NCBI GenBank assembly: GCA_003136915.1 | Contig: PLEB01000426.1 | Span: 1 to 8,981 of the forward strand | DNA from: Chitinophagaceae bacterium | GTDB lineage: Bacteria > Bacteroidota > Bacteroidia > Chitinophagales > Chitinophagaceae | DNA: 8,981 nucleotides | Direction: 5' to 3' | Notes under the pieces: generated by a model | Database searches by the model: none | What the model was told of the DNA's origin: nothing | What the model saw: only the letters and a program-made list of their open reading frames with translations | Part shown: in pieces, positions 1 through 7,340 of the stretch | Layout: each line of letters begins with the position of its first letter | How positions within the stretch are numbered: the first letter of the stretch is position 1 | Translations under genes and position numbers: made by a program

Positions 1-1742
1 AATTCATAGTTACTGATGCTCTGTTGTGAATTGTATATCTGCACGTATTCGGGGCTTGACTTCATTAATTCAAAGTGCTTTCCTATTGCAACCAGCTCGC
101 CCTCCATCAACACGATCACCTGATCAAAATGTTCTACTGATGAAATTTTCTGGGTTACCGAAATAAGCGTGATGCCCGGATAATTTACCCGGATATTTGT
201 TAATATTTTCAATTCCGTGCTGGCGTCCACGCGCGCAGTAAAATCATCGAGCAATAATATTCTTGGATTGATTGCCAGGGCACGCGCAAGCATGATCCGC
301 TGTTTCTGTCCACCGGATAAACTCGTTCCTCTTTCGGAGACCATCGTATTCATTTTGTTCGGTAGGGAATCAATAAAATCGGCCAGCTCAGCCGTGTCAA
401 CGGCTCTCTTCAGTTGTTCGTCCGTTACCTGATCACTGAATGCGATATTCTCCCGGATAGTCATGTTAAACAGGATGCTGTCCTGGAAAACAAATCCAAC
501 ATGCTTGTAAAAATTCTCTTTATTAAAAAGATCTATGCTTTTGCCGTCAAATTCAACTGTTCCCTCCTGTGCTTTTGTCAATCCCGTGAGGAGATAAAGC
601 AGCTGTGTTTTTCCGGCAGCCGTCGGACCAATAACCGCCAGCGTATTTCCTGCATGAACGGAAAAACTGATATTTTTCAGCGCCGCCTTTTGTCCGTATT
701 TCATCCAAACATGGTGAAGTGCAATATTTCCTTTCAGGGTTTCTGTGATGGTCCCGGAATCTTCCAATTCCGGCACGTGTAAAACGACCTCAATACGCTG
801 ATAGCTTGCAGTTGCCTGCGCTATAACATTGCTCATGAATCCAATTACCAGGATAGGAAATATCAACAGGGAGAGATAACTGTTGAATGCAGCAAAGTCG
901 CCCAGACTCATACTTCCGCTGATTACGAAATGACCGCCGAGTGCAAGAATGGTAAGGCCTCCGAGGTTTGCCGTAAAGATGATAACGGGGATCAATCCTG
1001 CGAATAGGCGGATAATACCTAACCCCAGGTTTTTAGCTTCCGTGCTCGCTGCGAGAAATTTTTCATATTCCGGTTGCTGGGAATTGATAACGCGGATAAG
1101 GGCTGCGCCCAGAATACTTTCATTGATAACTTTATTAAGCCAGTCTATCACTTTCCTGCTGTTCATAAAGAGCGCCCTTACTTTTTTCAGCACAAAAAAG
1201 AAGGTTCCACCGATGATGGGAACTATAGCGACGATAGCCAGCGCGAGTTTCCAGTTAATTGTAAACAACATGATACAGGAACCAATGATAATAATAAGTG
1301 AAGATGCGATGGATACGATGGCCTGCGAAACGAACATTTTGATGGCATCTACATCCGAAGTAAGATTGGTTAATAATTTTGATGAATTGACCTTTTCGAT
1401 ATAAGCATGATCCTGAGAAGCTATTTTGCCCGCCAGCCGCGAACGCGTATCCCGCGCAACACGTTCGGATGTGTAAGTCTGGACAATATTCTGAAGAAAA
1501 GTAAAAATGAAAATTACAACTGCCGCTGAAATAAATTCAATCAATATCGGTTTAAGCACATAATGTTTTGGATAGGCGTCGATACCCAACGCAATTATTT
1601 TCGGCAAAATCAGATTGACGCCGTTGCTGATCAATGCCAGAAAGATAAGCAGTGCGATCATGCCGCGGTACGGCTTAAGCAAACTGGATATGCCGGGACT
1701 CTTTTCATTTGGGCCGACCGCTAAACCAGATTTCTCTGCCAT
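1..1742 (-). CDS. ABC exporter half-transporter, degenerate-site subunit of a heterodimer (3' end off window)
   Basis: This is a membrane-domain plus ATPase half-transporter of the type IV exporter (MsbA/LmrA-like) fold, reading from ATG at 1742 leftwards. It is open for 580 codons to the window edge, and only a few C-terminal residues should be missing. Six hydrophobic segments lie at about residues 27-50, 66-90, 137-160, 163-186, 244-268 and 282-305. The nucleotide-binding domain has Walker A GPTAAGKT (372-379), Q-loop Gln420, signature LSGGQKQR (475-482) and Walker B ILLLDD (495-500). The residue after the Walker B Asp, normally catalytic Glu, is Asp500. The H-loop His is replaced by Gln531 (SVTQKIS), and the D-loop reads TARVD instead of TSALD. 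The same Asp and Gln replacements occur in TM287 of the heterodimeric exporter TM287/288, so this is very probably the non-hydrolysing subunit; its catalytic partner should lie downstream, left of the window. Substrate unknown; drug or lipid export is only a family-level guess. No Shine-Dalgarno sequence precedes the start. Confidence 0.93.
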   Translation of the reverse strand, partial: MAEKSGLAVGPNEKSPGISSLLKPYRGMIALLIFLALISNGVNLILPKIIALGIDAYPKHYVLKPILIEFISAAVVIFIFTFLQNIVQTYTSERVARDTRSRLAGKIASQDHAYIEKVNSSKLLTNLTSDVDAIKMFVSQAIVSIASSLIIIIGSCIMLFTINWKLALAIVAIVPIIGGTFFFVLKKVRALFMNSRKVIDWLNKVINESILGAALIRVINSQQPEYEKFLAASTEAKNLGLGIIRLFAGLIPVIIFTANLGGLTILALGGHFVISGSMSLGDFAAFNSYLSLLIFPILVIGFMSNVIAQATASYQRIEVVLHVPELEDSGTITETLKGNIALHHVWMKYGQKAALKNISFSVHAGNTLAVIGPTAAGKTQLLYLLTGLTKAQEGTVEFDGKSIDLFNKENFYKHVGFVFQDSILFNMTIRENIAFSDQVTDEQLKRAVDTAELADFIDSLPNKMNTMVSERGTSLSGGQKQRIMLARALAINPRILLLDDFTARVDASTELKILTNIRVNYPGITLISVTQKISSVEHFDQVIVLMEGELVAIGKHFELMKSSPEYVQIYNSQQSISNYE

Positions 1743-1785
1743 AATTAAATCATTAATTCTACTGGGGGTAAAAATGCCCCGGGCA

Positions 1786-1799
1786 GGAGGGCAAAAATA
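1786..1799 (-). promoter_or_regulatory. Possible Bacteroidota promoter -7 element for the ABC exporter gene
   Basis: On the minus strand, 1799-1792 reads TATTTTTG, an exact match to the Bacteroidota -7 pattern TAnnTTTG. It lies 49 bases before the ABC exporter start codon. No good -33 TTTG is present at the usual 19-21 base spacing, so the call rests on the -7 element alone. The predicted leader would begin near 1786. It could fold a GGGG/CCCC hairpin (the G-run at 1764-1768 with the C-run at 1777-1780), and a 6-4-6 inverted repeat (AATTAA-ATCA-TTAATT, 1743-1758) touches the start codon. The 209-bp gap to the upstream permease fits a separate transcription unit. Confidence 0.3.
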
Positions 1800-1918
1800 A
1801 GGCAAAGCTGATTAAGGTCATTCTTTTGAAACCCTGGTTAGGATGGATAAAATATACATCAGGAAATGATCCGCGGGCTGCAGGAGAAAAATTGTAAAAC
1901 TTTCTTCGAGAGCGCTGC

Positions 1919-1952
1919 CTTCGCTAAAGCTACTGCAGGCGAAGCAGTAGCT
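1919..1952. repeat. REP-like inverted repeat at the permease stop codon
   Basis: A perfect 9-bp inverted repeat AGCTACTGC / GCAGTAGCT occupies 1928-1936 and 1944-1952 with a 7-base loop. A second pairing, CTTCGC (1919-1924) with GCGAAG (1939-1944), uses the loop and part of the right arm, so the two hairpins exclude each other. The permease stop codon TGA (1954-1952 on the minus strand) donates its last base to the stem. No T-run follows on either strand, so it is not a classical intrinsic terminator. The plus-strand reading of this stretch gives the peptide FAKATAGEA, similar to peptides I recall from spurious ORFs over dispersed palindromic repeats in environmental genomes. That recollection is unverified. 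It could be a REP-type element that also protects the 3' end of the permease mRNA. Confidence 0.5.
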
Positions 1953-4312
1953 CATTCTGAGCGTAGGCTGTTCACCGGATTGGCGATGGATGCTTTTATT
2001 GCCTGGAAACTAACTGTGAACAATGCAATTCCCATCGCCAAAGCCCCGGCTGTTGCAAAAACCCACCAATGTATGGGCGTCCGGTATTGATAACTCTGGA
2101 GCCAATTATTAAGCGCCCACCAGGCAATTGGGAAAGAAATAAGACAGGAAAAGCATACCAGGCGCAAAAAATCTTTTGAAAGCAAACCCGCCAGTCCGTA
2201 GGCAGACGCGCCCAGTACCTTGCGGATGCCAATCTCTTTTATCCTGCGTTCAGCTGTGTATGCTGCTAATCCAAACAATCCCAAACAGGAAATGAATATG
2301 GCCAGGGCCGCAAAAACGCCTGCGAGTTTTCCCGTTAATGTTTCTGTTTTGAATAACTGATCGAAATCCTCATCAACGAATTTATATTCCACAGGATAAT
2401 TGGGGTTATCGGTTTTTATGACCTTTCCAATCCTGGCCAAAGCTTCCGGAAAATCTGCATTTGATTTGATGCGTATACTCAAATATCGTGTACCGAGTGG
2501 ATGTTTATATAACAAAAGAGGTGCGCCGGGTTGATACATGTCGTTGTACAAAAAATCTTTTACGATACCCACAATCTGATAATCTGTTTTACCTCCGTCC
2601 TTGATAATGCCTCCCACTCTTCCCTCTTTCCCCATCTGTTTTGCAAACGCTTCGTTGATGATCACGCTATTGCTATCCAACGACGGACCATCGTAAAAAT
2701 CCCTGCCCGCGGTCAGTTTCATATTCATAGTGGAAAGAAACTGTGGGCTGACGCCTTCCCAGGTAATCAGGGGATTTTTAGAGGGGTCCTTTCCCTGCCA
2801 GGAATAATTATCTGTATTATTCCAGATTTGTAAAACCGGATAGTCACTTAAGGCAGCGTTATCAATTATGCCTGTCTCCTTTAGATCATTATATACAGCG
2901 TTAAAATGCTCGTCCAATTTTCCCTGAACTTCAATATAGACCAGGTTATTCTTATTGTAGCCGAGTTGCCTGCTCTTTACATGCTGAATCTGCTGATAAA
3001 TAATGACCGTTCCAATAATGAGGACAATGGAAATGGCAAATTGGATAACTACCAGACTCTGGCGGATAAATCCAGAACCGGCGCCTGACTTTATTTTGGT
3101 GGATTTTAAAACAGCGATCGGATTAAATGATGACAAATAAAAAGCAGGATAACTTCCGGCGATCAGACCCGTGATGATGCCAATGACAACCAGATAAATG
3201 ATATGGGACTGATAGGAAATATTAACCAGCATTTGTTTTTCAACCAGCACATTGAATGAAGGCAGTAACAGATATATCATACCGATGGCGAACAGAACCG
3301 CTATAAATGACATGATAACCGCCTCGCTTATGAACTGGCCAATTAATTTAGGTATGCCTGCTCCCATTACCTTACGCACGCCGACTTCCTTTGCCCGCTG
3401 TTCGGAACGCGCTGTTGAGAGATTCATAAAGTTTATGCAAGCGATCAAAAGGATGATCCAGGCAATGAATGAAAATAATTTTACGTACTGGATCCTGCCG
3501 CCATCTTGTTTTCCCCCTGTGAAATGGTTATGTAAATTCCAATCGTTCATTCCAAAAAGAAAACAGACAGTTGTATTTCCCTTATGCTTGGAGTCCATGT
3601 AACTATATAATTTCTTATTGACCTGGACCAGGTCCGTGGATGGCTGCAGTTCAACAAAAGTATGCGCCCAGTTAGCATTCCAGTCCTGCATCCAGGGCAT
3701 TTTATGGTCAATATTTTCCATCGGCGCCAGCCACTGAAACTGAAAGCTGGAATTCTTTGGCAAATCTTTAAACACAGCAGTCACTACAAAGTCCTGCTCA
3801 TTATTCATCCTTAGTGTCTTGCCGGTAGGATCACCATGACCAAAAAACTTTTTTGACATCGTTTCGTTGATAACTAAGGAGTGGAGTTGTTGAAAAGCAT
3901 TTGCTGCCTGTCCATATACAAAGGGAAGGTTCAGCATAGAGAATATCGCCGAATCAGCGAAATCGCCCTGTTCATTGATGAACTTATCGCCCAATGCAAA
4001 CAACTGAGTTCCGGTGCCTGCAGAGCGCGCAACGTTTTTAATACCTGGAATATCTGATTTGAGTACCTTGGCCATAGGACCCGGTGTGGCTATAAAAGTG
4101 GAGACTTTCCCCTCGTAGGTTTGGTTCTCATAGACCTGATATAAGTTGTTCCTCTTACTGAAATTGTAGTTGAATGTAAGCTCATCTTCAACCCAAAGAA
4201 AGATCAGCGAAGCACAAGCTATGCCTATAGCTAATCCGGCAATATTCAAAAAACTGAACGTTCTTTTTTTCAACAGGTTCCTGATGGCTGTTTTGAAATA
4301 ATTTTTCAGCAT
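1952..4312 (-). CDS. FtsX/MacB-type ABC transporter permease (no fused ATPase)
   Basis: Inner-membrane permease of the MacB/FtsX (type VII) superfamily, in the large two-module form common in Bacteroidota, 786 residues from the chosen start. It begins MLKNYFKTAIRNLLKKRTFS, the standard amphipathic start of this family. The frame stays open 26 codons further upstream, but that extension is cysteine-rich, unlike the family, and was left out. Hydrophobic segments lie at about 21-40, 278-298, 330-350, 370-393, 419-440, 664-686, 716-735 and 750-770, giving eight helices. Periplasmic MacB_PCD-like domains occupy about 45-275 and 442-660. Each FtsX core carries the conserved cytoplasmic motif: RAKEVGVRKVMGAG (306-319) and RRIKEIGIRKVLGAS (689-703). 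The C-terminus NPVNSLRSE is also typical. Such permeases work with a separate MacB-like or LolD-like ATPase, and none is encoded nearby. Likely role is mechanotransmission for export of a peptide, lipoprotein or antibiotic; the substrate cannot be read from sequence. It is divergent from the gene at 4552. Confidence 0.93.
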   Translation of the reverse strand: MLKNYFKTAIRNLLKKRTFSFLNIAGLAIGIACASLIFLWVEDELTFNYNFSKRNNLYQVYENQTYEGKVSTFIATPGPMAKVLKSDIPGIKNVARSAGTGTQLFALGDKFINEQGDFADSAIFSMLNLPFVYGQAANAFQQLHSLVINETMSKKFFGHGDPTGKTLRMNNEQDFVVTAVFKDLPKNSSFQFQWLAPMENIDHKMPWMQDWNANWAHTFVELQPSTDLVQVNKKLYSYMDSKHKGNTTVCFLFGMNDWNLHNHFTGGKQDGGRIQYVKLFSFIAWIILLIACINFMNLSTARSEQRAKEVGVRKVMGAGIPKLIGQFISEAVIMSFIAVLFAIGMIYLLLPSFNVLVEKQMLVNISYQSHIIYLVVIGIITGLIAGSYPAFYLSSFNPIAVLKSTKIKSGAGSGFIRQSLVVIQFAISIVLIIGTVIIYQQIQHVKSRQLGYNKNNLVYIEVQGKLDEHFNAVYNDLKETGIIDNAALSDYPVLQIWNNTDNYSWQGKDPSKNPLITWEGVSPQFLSTMNMKLTAGRDFYDGPSLDSNSVIINEAFAKQMGKEGRVGGIIKDGGKTDYQIVGIVKDFLYNDMYQPGAPLLLYKHPLGTRYLSIRIKSNADFPEALARIGKVIKTDNPNYPVEYKFVDEDFDQLFKTETLTGKLAGVFAALAIFISCLGLFGLAAYTAERRIKEIGIRKVLGASAYGLAGLLSKDFLRLVCFSCLISFPIAWWALNNWLQSYQYRTPIHWWVFATAGALAMGIALFTVSFQAIKASIANPVNSLRSE

Positions 4313-4401
4313 AATAATTTTATTGAAGAGGTAAGGGTTTACACCTAGAACAGACAATTTCCCTGTTTCACTGCACCAACAAAATGCCAAGTTGATAAAT
4401 G

Positions 4402-4417
4402 GCTATTAGTTAATAGC
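4402..4417. promoter_or_regulatory. 16-bp palindrome in the divergent intergenic region
   Basis: GCTATTA-GT-TAATAGC is a perfect palindrome with 7-bp arms and a 2-base centre. It sits in the 239-bp region between the divergent permease and outer-membrane protein genes, 90 bases upstream of the permease start and 135 bases from the other. It could be an operator or just AT-rich spacer sequence. No TAnnTTTG element was found for the permease in the remainder of this region. Confidence 0.25.
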
Positions 4418-4494
4418 TTATAGTTTAAAGAGATGAAGAAACTGTTCGCTTTTGATACTAGGCTGTTCAATACTGAGAAGCAATAACCATTTTG

Positions 4495-4526
4495 CTTGCT
4501 TCGTTTACTATAATAAGATACATTTG
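4495..4526 (+). promoter_or_regulatory. Bacteroidota-type promoter (-33 CTTG, -7 TACATTTG)
   Basis: TACATTTG at 4519-4526 matches the Bacteroidota -7 consensus TAnnTTTG exactly. CTTG at 4495-4498 matches the -33 TTG core with a 20-base spacer, inside the usual 19-21 range. The start codon of the outer-membrane protein lies 25 bases further on, which implies a leader of only about 20 bases. Confidence 0.6.
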
Positions 4527-4528
4527 AA

Positions 4529-4550
4529 AAACCCCTGACAAACCCCTAAC
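4529..4550 (+). repeat. Tandem 11-bp repeat filling the 5' leader
   Basis: AAACCCCTGAC (4529-4539) is followed directly by AAACCCCTAAC (4540-4550), ten of eleven bases identical. Together they fill the gap between the predicted -7 element and the ATG at 4552. There is no Shine-Dalgarno sequence. The repeat would form almost the entire mRNA leader. Confidence 0.5.
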
Positions 4551-4551
4551 C

Positions 4552-5640
4552 ATGAAGCACCTTAGCATTGCTATTCGCATGTCATTTATCTTCACGTCCC
4601 TGATTGCACAGAGTAATTACAAATCCGGATACCTGGTCAAAAATAATAAGGACACAGTAAGGGGATTTATCCTGGAAGCCATAGAATCCGATTATTCGAA
4701 GCTGGTCAATTTCAAATCCGATAGTGGATCTTCTGCCCGAATTTTTTTACCTGGAGACATACAATCTTTCGGCGTCGGTTCAGGCATATATAAATCAATT
4801 TCTTTTCTTAATACCGATCCGGAGATATTGAAGCGCGACAGCTGTTTTGCAAGAAAGCTGATAACAGGCAAGTACGATTTATTTGTTTTTGCCAGAGGAG
4901 ACCGTCAATTTTATTTGATTAAAAACGATACCAGCACCTATTTTCTTTACAATTCTTTGCTCTCGAACAATGGCGAACTGATTACCCAGGGCAATTATAC
5001 AAACACACTCAATTTGATCAGCATACCTTGCGAAAAACTCGCATCGCGGTATGACAGGGTTGGCTATGGAGAAAAGGAAATGTCTGATTTTGTTCTCGCC
5101 CTGAACAAATGCATTTCTCCTGAAACGGCCGTGAGTTATTATCAAAAGCCTAAATCGGTTATGCAAATTTTTCTTTTTGCGGGCGGACTGCCACTCGGCA
5201 AAAATAGCCAGCTTACCCTGGACGGTTCATTGCGAGTTTCAGTTCCTTCAGTGAATAAGAATACTTTCCTAAATATAGGGTTGCACTATTCATCGACACA
5301 CGTCATCTCCAACAGAAATGATTATTATTATGGTAATTATACTGTAACCTCGACTTACAACATTTTTAGTGTTCCACTTACAATTCAATATGATTTTACG
5401 AGGGGGAGAATCCGGCCTTACGTTTACGGCGGCGTAGGCCTTGGGTATCTCGATCAGAAAATACTTGGGACAATTTATCAGTATCAAGGCCCATTGCCAA
5501 CCCAAAAATTTGGTATTTCTCTTATTGTCGGGGGCGGGATTGAAGCATGGATCGTCAAGGGATTGTATATAAGGGCTGATTACCGTTATGAATTAGTGTC
5601 TCAATATCCTTCAATCGGAATTGCCTACGATTTCAAATAA
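4552..5640 (+). CDS. Secreted outer-membrane beta-barrel protein, PorT-like
   Basis: Protein of 362 residues with an N-terminal signal peptide: basic start, hydrophobic core at about residues 5-19, probable cleavage near Ala19-Ser21. The mature N-terminal half (about 22-200) opens with a YKSGYLVKNNKDTVRGFI-type segment that recurs at the start of many uncharacterised Bacteroidota surface proteins. It looks soluble, with alternating strands. The C-terminal part (about 204-362) has the amphipathic, Gly- and Tyr-rich strands of a small outer-membrane barrel (for example PYVYGGVGLGYLDQK and GLYIRADYRYEL) and ends in IAYDFK, resembling the OMP_b-brl / PorT-like family. Function unknown. A promoter directly precedes it, and 140 bp without a clear terminator separate it from the response regulator downstream, so partial read-through is possible. 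Family assignment of the barrel is fairly safe, any specific role is not. Confidence 0.85.
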   Translation: MKHLSIAIRMSFIFTSLIAQSNYKSGYLVKNNKDTVRGFILEAIESDYSKLVNFKSDSGSSARIFLPGDIQSFGVGSGIYKSISFLNTDPEILKRDSCFARKLITGKYDLFVFARGDRQFYLIKNDTSTYFLYNSLLSNNGELITQGNYTNTLNLISIPCEKLASRYDRVGYGEKEMSDFVLALNKCISPETAVSYYQKPKSVMQIFLFAGGLPLGKNSQLTLDGSLRVSVPSVNKNTFLNIGLHYSSTHVISNRNDYYYGNYTVTSTYNIFSVPLTIQYDFTRGRIRPYVYGGVGLGYLDQKILGTIYQYQGPLPTQKFGISLIVGGGIEAWIVKGLYIRADYRYELVSQYPSIGIAYDFK

Positions 5641-5754
5641 ATTTCGGTAAATGCACGCTTTGCGCTAGATGAATGAATAGATATTGGATATATCCCGAAA
5701 TGGCGCGCCCATAGAATTTAAAAAGCAGACAGAAGGCTTTAATCCGGCTTGAAC

Positions 5755-5773
5755 TACATTTGCATCCAAATGT
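5755..5773 (+). promoter_or_regulatory. -7-like element inside a 7-4-7 inverted repeat before the response regulator
   Basis: TACATTTG (5755-5762) matches the Bacteroidota -7 pattern and is identical to the one upstream of 4552. Its last seven bases form a perfect inverted repeat with 5767-5773: ACATTTG-CATC-CAAATGT. No TTG lies at the right distance for a -33 element. The repeat could be an operator overlapping the promoter or an RNA hairpin near the start codon. If 5755-5762 is a real -7 element, transcription would begin near 5769 and the TTG at 5760 could not be the start. Confidence 0.35.
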
Positions 5774-5780
5774 GCCCTCC

Positions 5781-7130
5781 GTGAAGAATATTTTATTAGT
5801 AGACGACGAGAAAAAACTCCGCGGATTACTGTCCCGGATACTCAATAAAGAAGCCTTTCATGTAATCGAGGCAGATGATAGCAAGTCTGCCATGAAAAAG
5901 CTGGAGTCTGTCGGCGACATAGAGGTGGTCATATGCGACGTAAAGCTTCCGGATGGAAACGGGGTGGAGCTAACAAAAAAGATCCGGGATAAATATCCCA
6001 TGATCGAAGTGATTCTGCTGACAGCTTTCGGCAATATCCAGGACGGTGTTCAGGCCATGAAATTCGGCGCTTTCGACTATCTGATCAAGGGGGATGAAAA
6101 TGAGAAAATTATTCCGGTTCTGAACCGGGCCCTGGAAAAGACGGCCTTCCAGAGAAGGATAATAGAGCTGGAAAAAAAGCTGGGGAATAAGTATTCCTTT
6201 CAATCGGTGATTGGAAATTCAAAACCCATTCTGCAGGCGATTGAGCTGGCTAAGAAGGTGGCCGTTACCGATACCACTGTTTTGCTTTTGGGTGAAACCG
6301 GTACGGGCAAGGAAGTTTTTGCAAATGCCATTCATCAGTTCAGCCACCGTTCCTCCCATCCGTTTGTAGCTATTAACTGCAGCGCTTTCAGCAAAGAATT
6401 GTTTGAGAATGAACTTTTTGGTCATAAAGCCGGTGCGTTTACCAGCGCTCATCAGGATAGTAAGGGCCTGATTGAACAGGCAGACCAGGGAACGCTTTTT
6501 CTCGATGAGATCGCAGAAATGCCCATCGAAGTCCAGCCGAAACTGTTGCGGGTGCTGGAATCCGGCGAATTTAACCGGGTTGGGGATAATCAGTCGCAAA
6601 AAGTAAATGTCCGCATTATTACGGCAACCAACCGGGATCCGGAAATGGAGATAAGAGCGGGTAAGTTCCGCGAAGACTTGTTTTACCGCTTATCGGTTTT
6701 CCGGATCGTAATGCCTTCTTTAAGAGATCGTATAAAGGATATCCGCCCTTTAGCCGAATATTTTGTCAAACAGTTTTCCGTGAAGCTGAATAAGCCCGAT
6801 TTGAAAATTTCAGAAGAATTCTTTTCCGTATTGGAAAAACACCCATGGAAAGGTAATATCCGTGAACTACGCAATGTGGTGGAAAGAGCCGTGATTGTTG
6901 AAGAATCGGGGGAACTGACCAAAAATTCATTATCCGTGGAAATGATGGCCGGCATCTCATGGCCTTCCGACTCTTTTTCACAATTTGATCTTGCAGGCGT
7001 TGAAAAAAATCATATTCAAAAGGTATTACAGTACACCAGGGGCAATAAAACGGAAGCCGCCCGGCTGCTGAATATCGGTCTCACTACGCTTTACCGCAAA
7101 ATTGAAGAGTATCAGCTGGCAGAACAATAG
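5781..7130 (+). CDS. Sigma-54-dependent response regulator (NtrC family: receiver, AAA+, Fis HTH), probable kdp regulator
   Basis: Two-component response regulator activating sigma-54 RNA polymerase, 449 residues from GTG at 5781 (MKNILLVDDE). GTG at 5772 and TTG at 5760 are in-frame alternatives and no in-frame ATG exists. The receiver domain (1-120) has acidic pocket Asp8/Asp9, phosphoacceptor Asp53 (ICDVKLPDG), Thr81 and Lys103. The AAA+ domain (about 143-373) has Walker A GETGTGKE (171-178), the sigma-54-contact loop as GAFTSA (218-223) instead of GAFTGA, Walker B GTLFLDEI (237-244) and FREDLFYRLSVFRI (297-310). The Fis-type helix-turn-helix is at about 405-445 (GNKTEAARLLNIGLTTLYRKIEEY). 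All catalytic residues look intact, so it should be a functional ATPase. No histidine kinase is adjacent in the window. The next genes are kdpF and kdpA in the same direction, so control of potassium uptake is the best guess. The gene should not be called kdpE, which is an OmpR-type protein. Confidence 0.95.
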   Translation: MKNILLVDDEKKLRGLLSRILNKEAFHVIEADDSKSAMKKLESVGDIEVVICDVKLPDGNGVELTKKIRDKYPMIEVILLTAFGNIQDGVQAMKFGAFDYLIKGDENEKIIPVLNRALEKTAFQRRIIELEKKLGNKYSFQSVIGNSKPILQAIELAKKVAVTDTTVLLLGETGTGKEVFANAIHQFSHRSSHPFVAINCSAFSKELFENELFGHKAGAFTSAHQDSKGLIEQADQGTLFLDEIAEMPIEVQPKLLRVLESGEFNRVGDNQSQKVNVRIITATNRDPEMEIRAGKFREDLFYRLSVFRIVMPSLRDRIKDIRPLAEYFVKQFSVKLNKPDLKISEEFFSVLEKHPWKGNIRELRNVVERAVIVEESGELTKNSLSVEMMAGISWPSDSFSQFDLAGVEKNHIQKVLQYTRGNKTEAARLLNIGLTTLYRKIEEYQLAEQ

Positions 7131-7148
7131 CACTCATTCAAAATGAAA

Positions 7149-7176
7149 AAACCTTTCCATTATGGAAGGGGTTTCT
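7149..7176 (+). terminator. Hairpin terminator candidate after the response regulator
   Basis: AAACC (7149-7153) pairs with GGTTT (7170-7174), and TTCCA (7155-7159) pairs with TGGAA (7163-7167) around a 3-base loop. A T-G wobble and one bulged G connect the two stems. It starts 18 bases after the regulator stop codon. The downstream T-run is short (TTTCT), while the upstream A-run would give a better U-tract for transcripts coming from the right. It may be weak or bidirectional. Confidence 0.45.
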
Positions 7177-7289
7177 CCTGCTGCGTTCATTCTCCCAAAT
7201 TATTCTTTTTGCCCAGAACGCTTGTATAGTCTGTGTTATATCATTTCCGTAAGGATCGATAAACCAGGCGGTACGCGCTTTGATCTGCA

Positions 7290-7303
7290 GTTGATTAATC
7301 AAC
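7290..7303. promoter_or_regulatory. 14-bp palindrome upstream of kdpF, possible regulator binding site
   Basis: GTTGATTAATCAAC is a perfect 14-bp palindrome, 100 bases before the kdpF start codon. Its size, symmetry and distance fit an upstream activating sequence for a dimeric Fis-type DNA-binding domain such as that of the adjacent sigma-54 activator. A further half-site-like TTTGATC lies at 7279-7285. Binding is inferred, not shown. Confidence 0.4.
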
Positions 7304-7340
7304 CATAAAATTATTATGCTCTCCATCTTATATTTTATTT

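Noticed and set aside
949..1404. 151-codon plus-strand ORF
   Set aside because: It lies antisense to the ABC exporter membrane domain, whose reading frame and motifs are intact, and it resembles no family.
1743..1951. Missing small gene between permease and ABC exporter
   Set aside because: The short ORFs here run through the inverted repeat and have no recognisable features. The stretch is better explained as promoter, leader and repeat.
4313..4390. 26-codon N-terminal extension of the FtsX-like permease
   Set aside because: The extension is cysteine-rich and unlike the family, whose members start at the MLKNYFKTAIRNL motif found at 4312.
5641..5701. Terminator after the outer-membrane protein (ATTTCGG at 5641-5647 pairing with CCGAAAT at 5695-5701)
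   Set aside because: The arms are 47 bases apart, the internal sequence folds poorly and no T-run follows.
7138..7326. 62-codon minus-strand ORF between the response regulator and kdpF
   Set aside because: No recognisable domain, its 3' end runs through the terminator hairpin, and it overlaps the 14-bp palindrome. It looks like chance.
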